Below, in pieces: positions 1 through 13,800 of a stretch of DNA of 64,000 nucleotides (its first letter is position 1; every line of letters starts with the position of its first letter). Both the position numbers and the translations under genes were made by a program. The notes under the pieces were generated by a model. It was not told where the DNA came from. It made no database searches and saw only the letters and a list, made by a program, of their open reading frames with translations. The DNA comes from Priapulus caudatus (taxonomy: Eukaryota > Priapulida > Priapulimorpha > Priapulimorphida > Priapulidae), in contig NW_014577189.1 in NCBI RefSeq assembly GCF_000485595.1, forward strand, positions 377,572-441,571, read 5' to 3'.

Positions 1-70
<70 letters not shown>
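1..70. repeat. (GA)n microsatellite
   Basis: Pure GA dinucleotide run at the window edge; its true length is unknown. Confidence 0.98.
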
Positions 71-74
<4 letters not shown>

Positions 75-1724
75 GCCGTGCGTATACGCGCAACTATTTA
101 TCACCGACGGACCGACCTTGCTGGTGTGCACTGGGCAGGGCTGTAGGAGACGCCGGCGTCGCCCCGCGGGCGCACACGGTTCAGCCCGTGTTTACCTGCC
201 GCTGTCAGGCTGATGTGCGCAGCTGCATGCTGCAGTCGGGTCCACGAGAGCAGGCAAACACACTGTCGCGCTACATAGCTGTGCGCGTGTCGCGTGGTAG
301 CACAGGAGTTATGTGACACTACATCGGCATGGAACCCGGATGACGAACGCGTGACGTTAGCGTTGTCGGCAAGCGTTGTCACGTTAGCTGTGCGTAATCA
401 CATGCGGCCAGCGTGGTGAGGCTAGGGCGTGGTGGAAACGCGCTGAGTGTATCGATCGGGAGGATTTATCATGCGTTGCAGTATTAGCGTAGTGCTGCTA
501 TAAGCTGACTTCCAACGGCAAAAAAACGCTCAGGATTGTTGCTAAGCATTGTTACCAGACACTGTTGTGGAGCATTGTTGCAGATCACCGATGAGGAACA
601 TTGATGCTAGACATTGTTGTGGAGCATTGTTGCAGATTATTGATGCTAGACATTGCTGTGGAGCAATGTTTTAAAGAATTGTTGTGGAGCACTGTTGCTA
701 AACGTTGTTGTGCTGCATTGTTATGGACCATTCTTGGGGAGCACTGATTTGTAGCATTGGTGTGCGTCGCACGTTGGAGTGGCAGTGACAGGCCCAGTGG
801 TAATGCCTTAGCAAGGAATAAATCAACAGATGAACAATGCTTCCCTGATATATAGACAGCGGTACTTCAAGCAGCACCGCCTCTCTATAGTGCTGGAGAA
901 TGATTTACATCCAGTTATGCATTATTTACATATCATCGGTATACATAATGCACACATCGACCTTCAGGCTGTGGTTTATATTTGTGAGGCACTGTGCAAA
1001 TCAGAGCGATGCGATGACATTATCGTGAATAAATAAAAGAACGCTAATCAGATATTGGTATTGTCCCCTGTAAATAATCCGATGGCAGGCATGGTTGAGA
1101 CGTAGAAATGTGAGGAGATACTGAAATGACGTTGTGAGAGTTTGGAGTGTTCGTGATACTTTGGATGTTGGGTATGAAACTCCCCAAGCGAGTTTCGTTT
1201 TTGTTTCCCAATGGGGAGTTTTACAGTAAGTACTGACACAGCCAATAACTATCCTGTGCCTACTGTTGGTTTATGTATGAACGAGTGATGTTCATGCACG
1301 TAACAAAATGTTGCATCAGTGTATAATCCAGTCATTGTTCATCTGTGTATTAGTTTCGCTCCTGTATACTAGCCATTTAACTTTATGTATGTGTATACAG
1401 TGATGTTTACATGTACATAGATTTGAATGTATGACTCAGTGATGTCTTTGCGTATGACTCAGCAAAGCTGATGCCACTACATTCACAAGTTATGTATGAG
1501 TTTAAATAGGTGATGTAATGCTGTATTCCTCTATCGTGCCCACCGTAATGTTCATCATACATTAGACGTGGATATGTGACATAGGTACGATGCTGATGCG
1601 ACTATATTCATAAGTTATCTATGAGGTAAATCGATGATTTAATACAGTATTCTCTCCTGCTATAGCTCCTAGACCCACGGTAACTTTCACCTATCTCTAA
1701 CTGCTGATCTTCATTACATTGCAG
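71..1724. other. Upstream CLASP intron DNA with short tandem repeats
   Basis: No exon of TOG1 was found here. About 535-745 is an imperfect tandem array of gttgtggagcattgttgc-like units. Two related blocks of about 75 bp occur at roughly 1467-1546 and 1589-1660 (shared gctgatgc, attca, aagttat, tatgag and a tacagtattct/atgctgtattcct end). Otherwise nothing recognisable. Confidence 0.6.
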
Positions 1725-1892
1725 TAAGTGTCAAGTCTGATGACTCGACCGATGGGGGCGCGCAGTCGCACACGCAGAGTAGTCCCTCTAAGGCAGCGAA
1801 GCGGGCGAGCAGCGCACCGCCGACCCGCCGCAGCATCTTCACTCTGCAGGCGAAGGCTTCCACGGTGACGCCGTCGACGCCCTCTACAACCA
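1725..1892 (+). CDS. CLASP: CLASP exon: Ser/Thr-rich linker after TOG1
   Basis: Acceptor cattacattgcag and donor gtaagt bound 168 nt that read SVKSDDSTDGG...KAAKRASSAPPTRRS...PSTPSTT after completing a split codon. It resembles the vertebrate linker DEDSVDGNRPSS...SSRR between TOG1 and TOG2. It starts by supplying 2 nt of a codon and ends with 1 nt (A). This is the first CLASP exon visible in the window. Confidence 0.85.
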
Positions 1893-4800
1893 GTAAGTGT
1901 CGCCGCGCGGTGATCGCACAGCTGTCTCTCTCTCTCGGCTGCCGCGGAGCCGTGGTTGTATAGGGTGCGGAGCGCGAATGTTCAATTAGTGTGGCGCGGT
2001 GTGTCGAGGTGGTGATTTCTGCTGTTTTTTTTACGTCTTGAGTTATTTTTAATGCTGTTCATGGCCCCGCATTATGAGGTTTTTTACCGTTTACGTCGTA
2101 AAAGAATTATGAGTTTAAGCGGCGTGTCAAATTGCGTTATTCATTTAAGCATTAATTTAACCCATGTTCGTGGGTCAATTTAAACTGGAATTTTCTGAGC
2201 ATTTGAGAATGTCACTCCAATAAATTCAAAAATGTAAAGTAATCGTGCCTTAGGTCCCATCCACTTAACTCCTTCACTTGACATTCTTTCTATTTTTCTT
2301 TGACATGGAGAAGATATGCCGTAAAACCTATCCACAAACATACAATCGTGTCTAGTCGTTACCTATACGGATTACGAGATCGTTCTTCTTCAGTAAATTG
2401 GCATCATTCCAAATCCATCCACTCGCTCACTCGTATTCACTTGTCCTTGCCACCTGGATCATGTGATAGAAACAAGACAGAGGAATGCGGGAGAAGCGTG
2501 CTTGTGTTCACGAGACGAGGGGTAGCAGAATATTGTTGAAAGGAAGGAAAGAAAGAGGAAGAGGGGAAGGGAGTTGGGGAGGAGGAAGGAAAATAAGAAG
2601 GTAGGAAGTGAGGGAGGGCGGGGGAGGACGAGGAAAATGAATAAAGTTAGGTGAAAATATGCAGTGAATTATTTAGATTCTCAGCAATGATCATGTAAGG
2701 GATTAAGATTGAGTTTCAAAGGCATTTTTTCATTCGTTTTGTTTTCAACCGAGATTTACGCTCGTTTGGTGTAACTGCCTGGTCTAGCTATTTACCGACT
2801 ACATAATTTCAAGCGCACGTGAGTTATTGTTCTCAGATTTATGCTGCATCAGCCACCGTAATTTTCTCTTATTCGGGGGTTGTCATGAGGTTGCTGCAGC
2901 GGTAAATCATGTATCTTGATGTTCTACATATTACAAATACAATATAAGTACTGGAAATCCACTCAAAAATCATGAAAATGTGCCCATTTTAAGAAATTTG
3001 CTAGTCTGCGTATTAATTTCTAGCTTTAACTTTTATTAACACTATGTTATTCTTACGTACAATATATTTACAATATTTTATATATTTGCTAAAACATTAA
3101 TTTTTCACTTTTGTATTTCTATACATAAATGCTTCCCTTAGTAACTTCCAGGATGTTTCCATAAATCCTGTTCCATAATATCTTGTTTAGAACTCTGTTA
3201 TGCTTTAAATATATAGCAAAAACAAGATTTAAGTTAGACCTATCAAATGGTTTTGAAATGGGCTGTTTCTCATGATTTTTCCTTTCACTTATTAAATATC
3301 ACTTGATCTTTGCTGTATTCTAATAATAAAAGCTCTCTTGCTCTCTGTTTCTGTCTCTGTCGGTCTATCTCTCTCCCCTTCTCTCTCTTTCTCTTTCTCT
3401 CATCCCCTCTCTCATTGTCCCTCTCTCACACGTGTTATCACTATTCTCTAATAAATGTAGTTTAATTTTGATATTTTCAAATCTTTTGTCTGTGTGGCAT
3501 CTGCATCTGATCCTAGCCAACACAATGCCTTGTAGTGAGTAAGCACTCTGTGTTTTCGTTACTCTAACGGATATTAACCCACTTTTTCAACAAGCTGCTC
3601 GAAAACGGACGTCCCCACAGCAGACTCCAAGTTCGAGTACGAATCTTAAAAAACAACCACCAAAAGGTATAGCGTACGTAATACAGTCTGTGCACAACCT
3701 ACCAGCTTCTCGGCTTGCCTGCGTCTTCGACAAGTGCTGCCCTCTACCTGAAATCCAGCAATCGTCCTTCTATAGCCGGGAACCACTGAGCTGTATATAA
3801 TAACAGCTGTTATTTTTATATCAGGGGTAATAATTTGTCATTATTCACCCCTGATTATATACAGCTCAGTGCCGCGAACGCACATAGGATTTATGGCACC
3901 GAGTGCCAGGCTCAACATGAAATTATATTGGTCAAATGAACATGTTCTGATAGTGCCTGACATTGTGAGACATTATCTAGCACTCACGTACACGAATACT
4001 AACAATAAAATTAATTTACTTAACAAATGCATTCCTGTCAAAGTGGACGAGATCAGGATATTTCCGGTCAGAACCATAAATCGTATGTGCGTTTTACGAG
4101 AGAAGCTGTTAACTCCGGCTTCAAGGTCGAGAACTGGCATCAGCTGGAGAGCCTGTATTTGGCGTAGACTGCTATTAATTGCCTCACGCCTGCCTAGCAC
4201 AATGGATCCGGTGGTGGGGGAGGGAGCAGTTGCAGCCGATTTTGCACGCACGCACCGTCTTGTTTGAACGTTCGTCTCGCGAGGAATCCTTGTGATGTCA
4301 CAATGCACATTGTCATGTTGCTAAAACTGTCCGCAAAGTCAATCTGCCACTGAGTGAGTATTCATCAGTGTACTTGATCAGGGTCGACTCCCACAGAGAA
4401 TGCAGGTGAGGTAGGGGAGTGGTGAATTCTCAACCCATTCACCACTTACAATGCCGCCACTCTCACTACTACCACCAGCACCACCAGTACCGCTATTACT
4501 ACCACTGCCATCCCCACGACTGCTGCTGCTGCCACCACTTTCACTGCCACTATACCACCAAGACACGGCGTTTGTGCATGCTTCTAATCATTCTGTGATA
4601 CTTATCAAAAAAATCATGTCATGCAAAATGTTGCACGAGTGTATATATCCACATGCCCACTATGCTACACCACACCACGTTTTCCTATCATACGGCGCCA
4701 GTTCGAAAGTCACTCTACATATAAGGTGGTGGGAAGCTTGTAGTGCTGGCTTGGGCGGCAGGTGGCGCTGGTATGCTTCACATATTGTGTATTACATAGC

Positions 4801-7800
4801 ACCTATCTTCATCTGTATGCACACAATGGTGTACCTCCACATCCCAACCTAGTAAATTGTAGGTTTGCAGTATGTTGTAGGAAAGTTGACGTACATTAGC
4901 GCGCTGTGCGTGGGAGATCTAATCCACATTGGATTAAAGTGTGCCATACAGTATCACGGGTCCCAACTTTGCATCTCTCTGGCAGTGAATCGGCATATTG
5001 ACCGGATGTTACCTCAGTTTCAGTTACTTCTACGCGTTCTATATTATTTATTATGATCTTATATAACATATATAAGATATATATTTATCTTGTGGGTGGA
5101 CGTGTTTGGGTGGTTTTATGCAATGATTTAGATGTGATATGTGTATGCTAGTAGATTGTTTGGAATAGTAATAGTAAACTTATTAGTCTGTATCTATAGT
5201 GTTTGTTCCAATCTTACGTTGATAGTTAAATGTTTAATCCTTCTCATTGATGTATTCGATCGCTTTGGTACGAAACACACACATAACAAACATGAATGAA
5301 TAAGCGTTCCTGTTTTGTAATACTAGCAGTCGACTGTTGTCTATTAACACTTTTCTATTCTCATTACTAGGTAATGGTAACCTAGGTAACAATAGCCTAG
5401 GTAACATTGGTCTTTGCATGTTACTAACGTCGGTGTGTTGCCTGTGTGTTTGTCACTAGGATCTGGTTTCGGACGAAAATCGCCAGCTGCTTATACTGGA
5501 GGTAACTAACCATTTTAGCAGTTCTCGCCTATACTCCAGGGGGGTCGTTATTAACTAACTAACTAAAGTTAATGCTAATGATAATGCTAAGATAGCACGT
5601 ACCACTAATGTTGATGATACGAGTAATGATGATAAGACTAATAGTGTTTCTGACAACGGGCCCCAGATTTTGGCTATCTTCGTATTGTCAAAGCATTTGG
5701 GTCGTAGTATTTCATCAGCGTACTAACTGTAGCCTCGTCTACACGACGAACCTTAACTCGAGTTAAGCTAACTCGAGTTAAGCTACTCGATTTTAGCGAT
5801 TATGTAGCGGTCTAACACGACAACCATCCGATAGCGATTTAATTACCCGATTTATTAATGCACTGCGTGCGTGCGTGTGTATGTAAACCGTGCGTGCGTG
5901 TGATGCTGTGTGCGTGCGTGTGCACGTATGCGTGACGATGCGTTGTGTAACGTACACGTGCGTGTGTGCCGTGCCGTGCGTGCGTGTGCACGTACCACTG
6001 CGTGGCTGCGTGAGTGACGTACATTGTGCGTGCATGTGTGCGTGCCGTGGCATAGTGCACGTACACGTGCGTGCATGAGTGTGTGCGGGCATGCGTGGTT
6101 GCGCAAGGTACACGTTCGTCGCGTTCTGCAGTGCCGTAGAGCGTGCCGTCGTGCAGCGTACCACGTCGTGCATGCGTGAGTGCGTACATGTGCGTGCATG
6201 TGTGCGTGCGTGCGTCCGCGTGGTGTGCACGTACACGTGCTGTGCGTGCGTGCGTCGTGTCACGCTACACATTGCGTGGCAATGCGTCCCGTCGCGTGGC
6301 ACGTGCAGTCACACGTGCGTGCCGTGCGCGCGTGTCGGCAGGTATGCTATGTACACGTGCGTGCATGAGTGTGTGGTTGCGTGGTGCGTAAGCGTGGCTG
6401 CGAGCGTGCGTATGGCACGCGTGCATGCATGCGATGTGTACATACAACGTGCGTGCGCTGCGTCGCGTGGTGCACGTACACGTGCGTGCATGAGTGTGGC
6501 TGCGTGCGTGCGTGCGTGCGTCGCGTGGTGTACGATACCATCGTACTAGTGCTGCCGCCTATCGTGGAGGTTAAGCTAACTCGAGTTAAGCGTCTACACG
6601 GGCCTTGTGCTGTGTGAATAAAATGCAAACAGCTTAAGAGGCATTTACCGTATGTAGTAAAACTAAGCTAATTTTGTGTAGTTAGCATAAACAGATTGAA
6701 GTATTGTAGTGAGAGATTGAAATGGCTAGACGCTACCGTGAAAGAATTTGTTTTCCATAAACCCGCCAACTGGTCAAAATTGGGCTGCCTGAGTAACTAC
6801 ACTACTTGTATTATACATTTATGCTATGTGCGCAGTAAATAGAGGAATTGTCCTGCCATAGACTCCAGTTTAGCTGAAGCCACCGCGGAAACGCTGACTC
6901 ATCATGTTACTGAAATGTACTAATAGTTTATTGGTGTTCTTGCACGCGGAAAAAATATTCCGAGGATGCGCGGCCTAGTTAATAATTTAATGACTTAGGC
7001 GCAGCCTCGTCTAAAGTAGTCCAAGATGTTTATGTAGCATATCTTTGGATGGATATGAACACATGTGTGTGATGCGCACGAGTGGTGATGTGTGTTCATG
7101 GTGGTGCCTAGAACACAGTGAATCTGCCATTATCTCTGCGTCTTGTGCATAGTTGATCATTTCACCCAGATGCCGTTATCTGAGTGAAATCGCCGAATAC
7201 ATCGGCTAGCAAACTAATTGGATTTTGGAAGTGCTATTGACTTGTGATGCAAGTCACATAAGAAGTGCAATAAGATTTTAGTAGGTATGTTTGGAATTTT
7301 TGTTGGGAGTGAGGCCATCTATGGCTGTTATTGTGGGTGCTCGCCTAGCGGTCCTGGTGTGGTAGTGTCATATCGGTGACCTAGAACAGTATTCTTTGAT
7401 TTACAGATGAATTGCTAGAGAATTTCTTCCCATGCGCAGGTAGTTGTACGTAGTGTGCCGTGGTCGTACGACTTTGGTTGTTGCCTGCTGTGTATAAGTT
7501 TCAAACACCATAATATATATTCGTCTTCAAAATTGCCGTCACCGCCGTGCGATCGGTAGCTGAAAGTACAAGTCTTACATTTATTTACACGTTGGAAAAT
7601 GTGTCACACTTTGATTGCCGTTTGAATTTGGATTCGTTACAACCACTATCATTGTTTACAGTGTGGTATCCAGAAACTTTCCGGCGTTTAGTTCTACTTT
7701 GTTCACGTTACATCTTGCACTTCATCCCTACACGGGTGAATTGTGGCCAAGTAAAGTACATTGGGTGGAATTAACATATATATATAGTTTTTGTTTGATC

Positions 7801-10800
7801 TTGTTTATCTTGACTTTTTATCAGTTTCCACATGTATACCGTACACCACTGCCCACAACAAAGGAAAAATGGCCCAAGTCACTCAACGAACCCAAAAAAA
7901 ACGAATATTCTGCAGCTACTGTAGGGATTCGTATTACACAGAATATTTGAACTTTATCGAAGTTCTGCAATAGAGCAAAAACCCCTCATGTTCAGCCACC
8001 CTGTAAAAACTCTGCATGACGACAGAAGCTTAGCTCGTAGTAGCCGGTGACTCGACTCTCGGTCTCTGACCCTCGCGTGTGCGTCTTGTCTTTCAGCGCC
8101 TGCCGGCTCGTTGGACGAGTCCTCCTTCTTCCAGGCGTTCGAGGACGTGCCCAAGGTGCAGATCTTCTCGGGTCGCGATGTCGAAGAGATGATGACACGA
8201 ATCCGGGAGGTGCTGCAGGATGAGAAGAACGACTGGGAGAAGCGCGTCGACAGCGTGAGTGCTTCGGAAGCAGCCGGGGAAGCGGGTCCTCTAGAGAGGG
8301 GATAACGGGGGTGGTCGACGTCCGCATTAGGTTGTTCGTAGCGCGGTGCCCACTTCGCGATGTCTACGTCGTATGAACTTGAAAGTTTTTCGTCTTTCAT
8401 TCTTAATAGGGTGCATGTGCATTGTAGGAAATTAATATAATGAACAAAATATTTTAAGTTTGATCCAAATTGAGCAAAAAAACTGCTAGCATTAAATGAG
8501 TCGGGTATGATTTAGCGAAGGCGGGAAATGTCATCTCATCTCTTCTCCACCACTGCACTTTAGTCACTACACAGAAAAACCGAGATCATTCCATAAACAA
8601 AATGTAATTAACTAATGGAAGGAATAAAAGAATAGTAACGTAATATCTTCGCAGTTGTGCCAATGATTGCCGATCGCTAGGGCTGTAGGAATATAACATG
8701 CCTTGCGACACTATCCTTGTTGATAACCCCGCGTGTATTTATTGTGTTTGATGTGTTTGCAGCTAAGACGCGTGAGGTCTGTGGTGATTGCCGGCGGCAT
8801 GGACTACGATGAGTTCCATCAGAATTTGCGTAGTCTAGAGACACCAATACAGACATCAGCCAAGGACCTTCGGTCGCAAGTCGTGCGCGAGTGCTGCATC
8901 ACCATCGCGTACGTACTACATCACTTCTCTTTGCATGTTTGTTGTGGTCGAGGAGGGAAACCTCGTGATGAAGAGCGAAAAATGGCGAAGTGCTCGTGTT
9001 TGGTTTAAATTGACTGCGTCACGAATTTTCTATGGTAAAATTTGTAAAATTTTTGTTGCCATTTTTTTACATTAAAAGTAAGAACTAACGGGACTAAACG
9101 TATCCTCAAATTCTTACCTGATAAGATTGTTTCTCAACTAGTTAAAAATCCAAAGAACCTGGAAGATTTGATATTAGTGTTCCTGACATTAATTGCTTGC
9201 TATGGACTATGTATGCGTCACGAGTGTATGTTCACATCGAACAATATAGTAAAATAAGAAGTATAATGCAGCAATTTAACCGTAAAAAGTGAACAAAATT
9301 ACTTATATTTTGTGAAAAAGTGGAAATGTTTTTTTTATTTTTTACTATTTACGGTGACGTAATCACTTTAACTGAGGAGCAGGGTTGGCTTGCTGCAGTC
9401 GGTTCTATTGCTGCAGGTTGCATTGTAGGTACAAGGTAGTAATAGTCGTACAGTGGAAAAGCTACATGGCAGTACTCGGTAGTAGTCGGACACAGTCCGG
9501 TGGGACGATACGTTGTGTTTGTTCACACGCAGGTTTCTTGCTCAACATCTGTGCAACAAGTTCGAGCATTTTGCCGACTCAATATTCCTGATACTCGTGG
9601 CGCTCATACCCAACTCTGCGAAGATCATGGCTTCATCAGGTGTCGTCGCTCTCAGGTTTATAATTCAGGTGAGTGCGCGCAAGCCAATGCTGATAGTACA
9701 TTTCATCATCCGACAGTTTTAATGATTGCATGTCTAGCACAGCCTTAGCTGTCCATATCAGGGCTAGCAGAAATTTTTTATATTTTATATTTTGTAAATG
9801 GGGTTCTTTTTATAGAAGAGACAGGTGGACTGGTCTCCATGTGTTCATTATTTCATACATGTCGGTTTTGTACTTGCATGATCTTATTTCCATGTCTTTC
9901 CATAAAAACACATTTCGTATTAAGACTTATCATCAGTCTCGTTTGTTTATTCACATCAAGAGGTATGAAATCATATTAGCAGCGTCCGTAGTCATAGCTA
10001 CTACACTGTGCAACCTTGGCACGTCACGTCATGAGCTTACAATACTGAAATTGATTAAATTGTTAATTAATTACGCCATTAGCAGTGGTGCCAATTATAT
10101 GGCTAGTATGGTAGCATTGCATTGCACCTCTGTGCATACCCGGCAATGTTATATAGCTTCTCCTCCAGATTAGAGTGATATTTCACTGTATTTATTAATG
10201 ATATCTCCATACGTAAATGGTGGCCATGCAGTGTTGGTTTGAGATGTAAGGTTGTACCAGACACTGTCTAGATGAAGAAGGAAGATATAAAGTATTTTTA
10301 TTACAGGTGGTATTTTTTTACATATTAAATTTATTGTAATTAATAAAGATATGGTAATTGAGGATGCGCTCAGGTGATTCGGTCTATAGAAAGTAATTTT
10401 CTATTTGATATTCCCATGTGCAGCATCTAGGCTTATTGTTTATTTATTTTAATTTTCAGCACACTCACTCCCCCAAGATGATACCCCTTCTTGTCGGCAA
10501 TCTTTCGTCAAAGACTAAGGAGATTCGAAGGTGAGTGATAAACAGTATGTGTGTATGCGTGTGCGTGCGTGTGTGCGTACATGTGTGTGTGCCCTGCTGC
10601 TCCCTGATCGTAACACATCTACGCTGGTGTCTCCTCATCGCGTTTACGGCTGGTGTCTCCTCACGCGCTGTCTCCGCTCATAGCCCGCTCTACGCTTGGC
10701 GTCTCCGCTCACGTTCGCGTCGTACGCTTGGGGTTCTCCCTCACATTGCAGTTACAGGCTGACGGTCCCTCCTCATATCCGCGTCTGTCTACCGTGACGT

Positions 10801-13800
10801 GCTTCGTCTACCCGGCGCGTCTACGCTGGCGTCTCCCTCGATCGCGCGTATCTCAGCTTGGCAGTCTTCCTTCACCGACGCGTCTCCTGACGCCTCCCTA
10901 CACGCGCGCGTCTACGCTGCGTCCCTCACCGCGCCCGTCTACGCTGGCGCTCGCCTCATTCTGCGCGTCTACCGGCTCGGCGCGTCTCGCCTCACTGCGG
11001 TCATACATCGGCTTCTCGCGGTCTCCCGTCTTCATCCGCGTATGCTATGGCCTGGACGTGTCTGCCCTTCACGCGCGTCTTTACTAGCTTTTGGCGTTCT
11101 CCCTTCAGTCGCGCGTCTTACAGCTGACGCTTCTCCTCACGCAGCATTGTCTTTTACGGCTGGTCGGTCTTCCTCATCCGGCGTTCTACGCGCTAGGCGT
11201 CTTGCATCACTTTTTGTTTGTGATTCTTTTATCAGCTGGTTTTGCTCCTCATCGGCGTCTTTCGCTGCGTCTCCCTCACCGCGCGTCTACGCTGGCGTCT
11301 CCCTCACCGCGCGTCTACGCTGGCGTCTCCCTCACCGCGCGTCTACGCTGGCGTCTCCCTCACCGCGCGTCTACGCTGGTGTCTCCCTCACTGCGTGTCT
11401 ACGCTGGTGCCTCCCTCACCGCGCGTGTTGCTCTGTCTTGCAGGCAGTGTGCAGAGCTGCTGGACCAGATGCTGCACACGTGGCCGACGCACTCGCTCGA
11501 ACGCCACATCGCCGTCATTCAGGACGCCATCAGGAAGGGCATCGCCGACGCCGACCCCGAGGCCCGCACCCGCTCGAGAAAGTGAGTGGCCAGCGCCCCC
11601 TGGCGATGCAAACCTCATCACGCCATCACCGTCCACGATCTGTGCATGAACGATGGGATGATAATTGAATGACAATCCCCATGATCGAAGCATGGGGAGC
11701 ATCGGGATCAATGAAATTTAACCCACACTGTATCACGTTACTGCATTTTTTCAGAGCATTCTGGGGGTTTTCCGACCATTTCAAGGAACAAGCTGACAGT
11801 CTACTACAGTCCCTGGACAGCAGCAAGCAGAAGTTGCTGCAGGTAATACAGATGTTCGCTTGTTAACGTGTCTCATCGGCAAGTTCACTCACATCGATCT
11901 AGTGAGTTGGGTATCCCGCCCCGCTTGGGGAAATTCCCCCCCCCTCGTTTCAATCGTTGTGCCACGTTTAAATTACCTCCGCCCCGATTAAATTCCACCA
12001 CAATAAGAGTTTGACAGCGCGGGAATCGAGGTCGGCATATGTTTCCATGAACCAGAGTATCTGTGAGACGTACACTGACGTCACGCACGAACTCGGCTAT
12101 CTCCGAAGTTGAATGCATACAGCCTGCTGATAGTGGTTGCGCATGGTCATATTCCATTCTACGCATATCAACTTCCGCATCAGACTTTTTGTATATCAAG
12201 GAATGATGCAAAATCTCTAATCATAACCCTAACACTAACAATAAACCGACTCGGTTATCTTATATACGCGTGTTATAGTACCAAACACTGTCTATGGTGG
12301 TAGATAACCACTGACGTCACACTGACGTACACTGACGTCATGCAGATACTCTGTTTCATAGAAACATATGCCCACCGGGAAGTAGTTCCCCCCCCCCACT
12401 CCTCTGTTTCAATTACATCCTGGGGAGAACCCTAGTGTAGGAACGTGTTGATTATTTCCATACAGGTAGTCAGTATTAGGTGTGAGCTTGTGGGTAACTA
12501 CCGCTCTCTACAACGTTTATTACATAATATATATTGCTATATATGATAGGGTGAGCTGAGCAACAGGTAGTCACTACTAGGTGTGAGCTTGTGGGTAACT
12601 ACCACTATATATCTACAACGTGTATTACTCATGATAGGGTGAGCTGAGCAACAGGTAGTCACTACTAGGTGTGAGCTTGTGGGTAACTACCGCTCAATAT
12701 ACATTATACTATTACCTATGATAGGGTGAGATGAGCAACAGCTCCAGCAGTAACTCGGTAAACAGCGCCGGCAGAGTTTCGACGAGACGCACACCTGCAG
12801 TCAGAACGTCGAGTCGCGAGAACGTCGGTGCCGCCCCCCGGCGGTCTCACGGCACCATCTCAACAAGAGGCTTCACCAGCCCGTCGACCGACGGCAGTGA
12901 GTGCGATTCTGTCTTCTTGTTCTTCTCACGGCGTAGTGCTGGCACGCGACGTGATCTGTGTTGTCCTGTGCAGGGTTCGTAGCGGGTCTTCCAAAGTCTT
13001 ATGAGTACTTATTTTGCCAAAAATAAAATAAGGGCCCTTATTAATACTTATTTTTGGTGAAATCTTAGAAAAGTACGTAATAGTCCTTACTTTTTGTCCT
13101 TTTTGTTGTATATATAATACGGAATAATTAAATCTGCTGTGCAATTGTGTATATAAATATTATTAGTGAACTTTAATAGTCGTTGATCTATCAGAAATCG
13201 CGTAAAAAAGTCTTATTTTGGCCTCCAGAAAGGGTCTTATAAGTCCTTATTTCAACATGTGTCTTACTACTATGAACCCTGCTGTGGTTGAAATGTGCTT
13301 AGGTGATAGCTCAGATGTTCTTCTCCTATTCGGTGCGGGTAACGTGCCCTAGCGTGAGATTTGACCTTCTGTGATGTCCTTTGGTGGTGTGGCCTTTGGC
13401 AATATGTGATTTTAGGATAGGTAGATAATCATTCGTGAACATGGGAGCACACGTAACGATAATACTTTTATTCGGGACGTATCCGTCTCGATTTTCAACA
13501 GTAGGTAGCGAATATGAATGATGCCAAATGCAGATTTCGTTCGTGTCTCGGCACGGTGTGCTAACGTGGTTTGTCATGTTGATTTAGTTGGCAAGCGGAT
13601 AGAGGCTGCACCAGCGGTGCGTTCCAATAGTGCCATCGACAGCAGTGCCGTACAGCGCGCCCGCGCCCGTGCCTCAGCCGTGGGCCCTGTCGGCCGTGTG
13701 GAGAAAGGCTCCTACAACTCTCTACGTGAGTGCATATATATAGTTCCATATGCCACTAGCCGCCGCAGTGCTCACAAGTCATCGATGATTTGGAGGGAGC

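Noticed and set aside
5793-6628. Many overlapping open frames rich in Cys/Val/Arg or His/Thr/Ala
   Set aside because: They are six-frame readings of a TGCG/CA-type repeat array with no stops by composition; no domain or codon signal.
10653-11668. Long + strand open frame (289 codons) over the 28-bp repeats
   Set aside because: It is a minisatellite read-through; only the 11444-11581 part is real exon, and it is read there in the CLASP frame, not as a separate gene.
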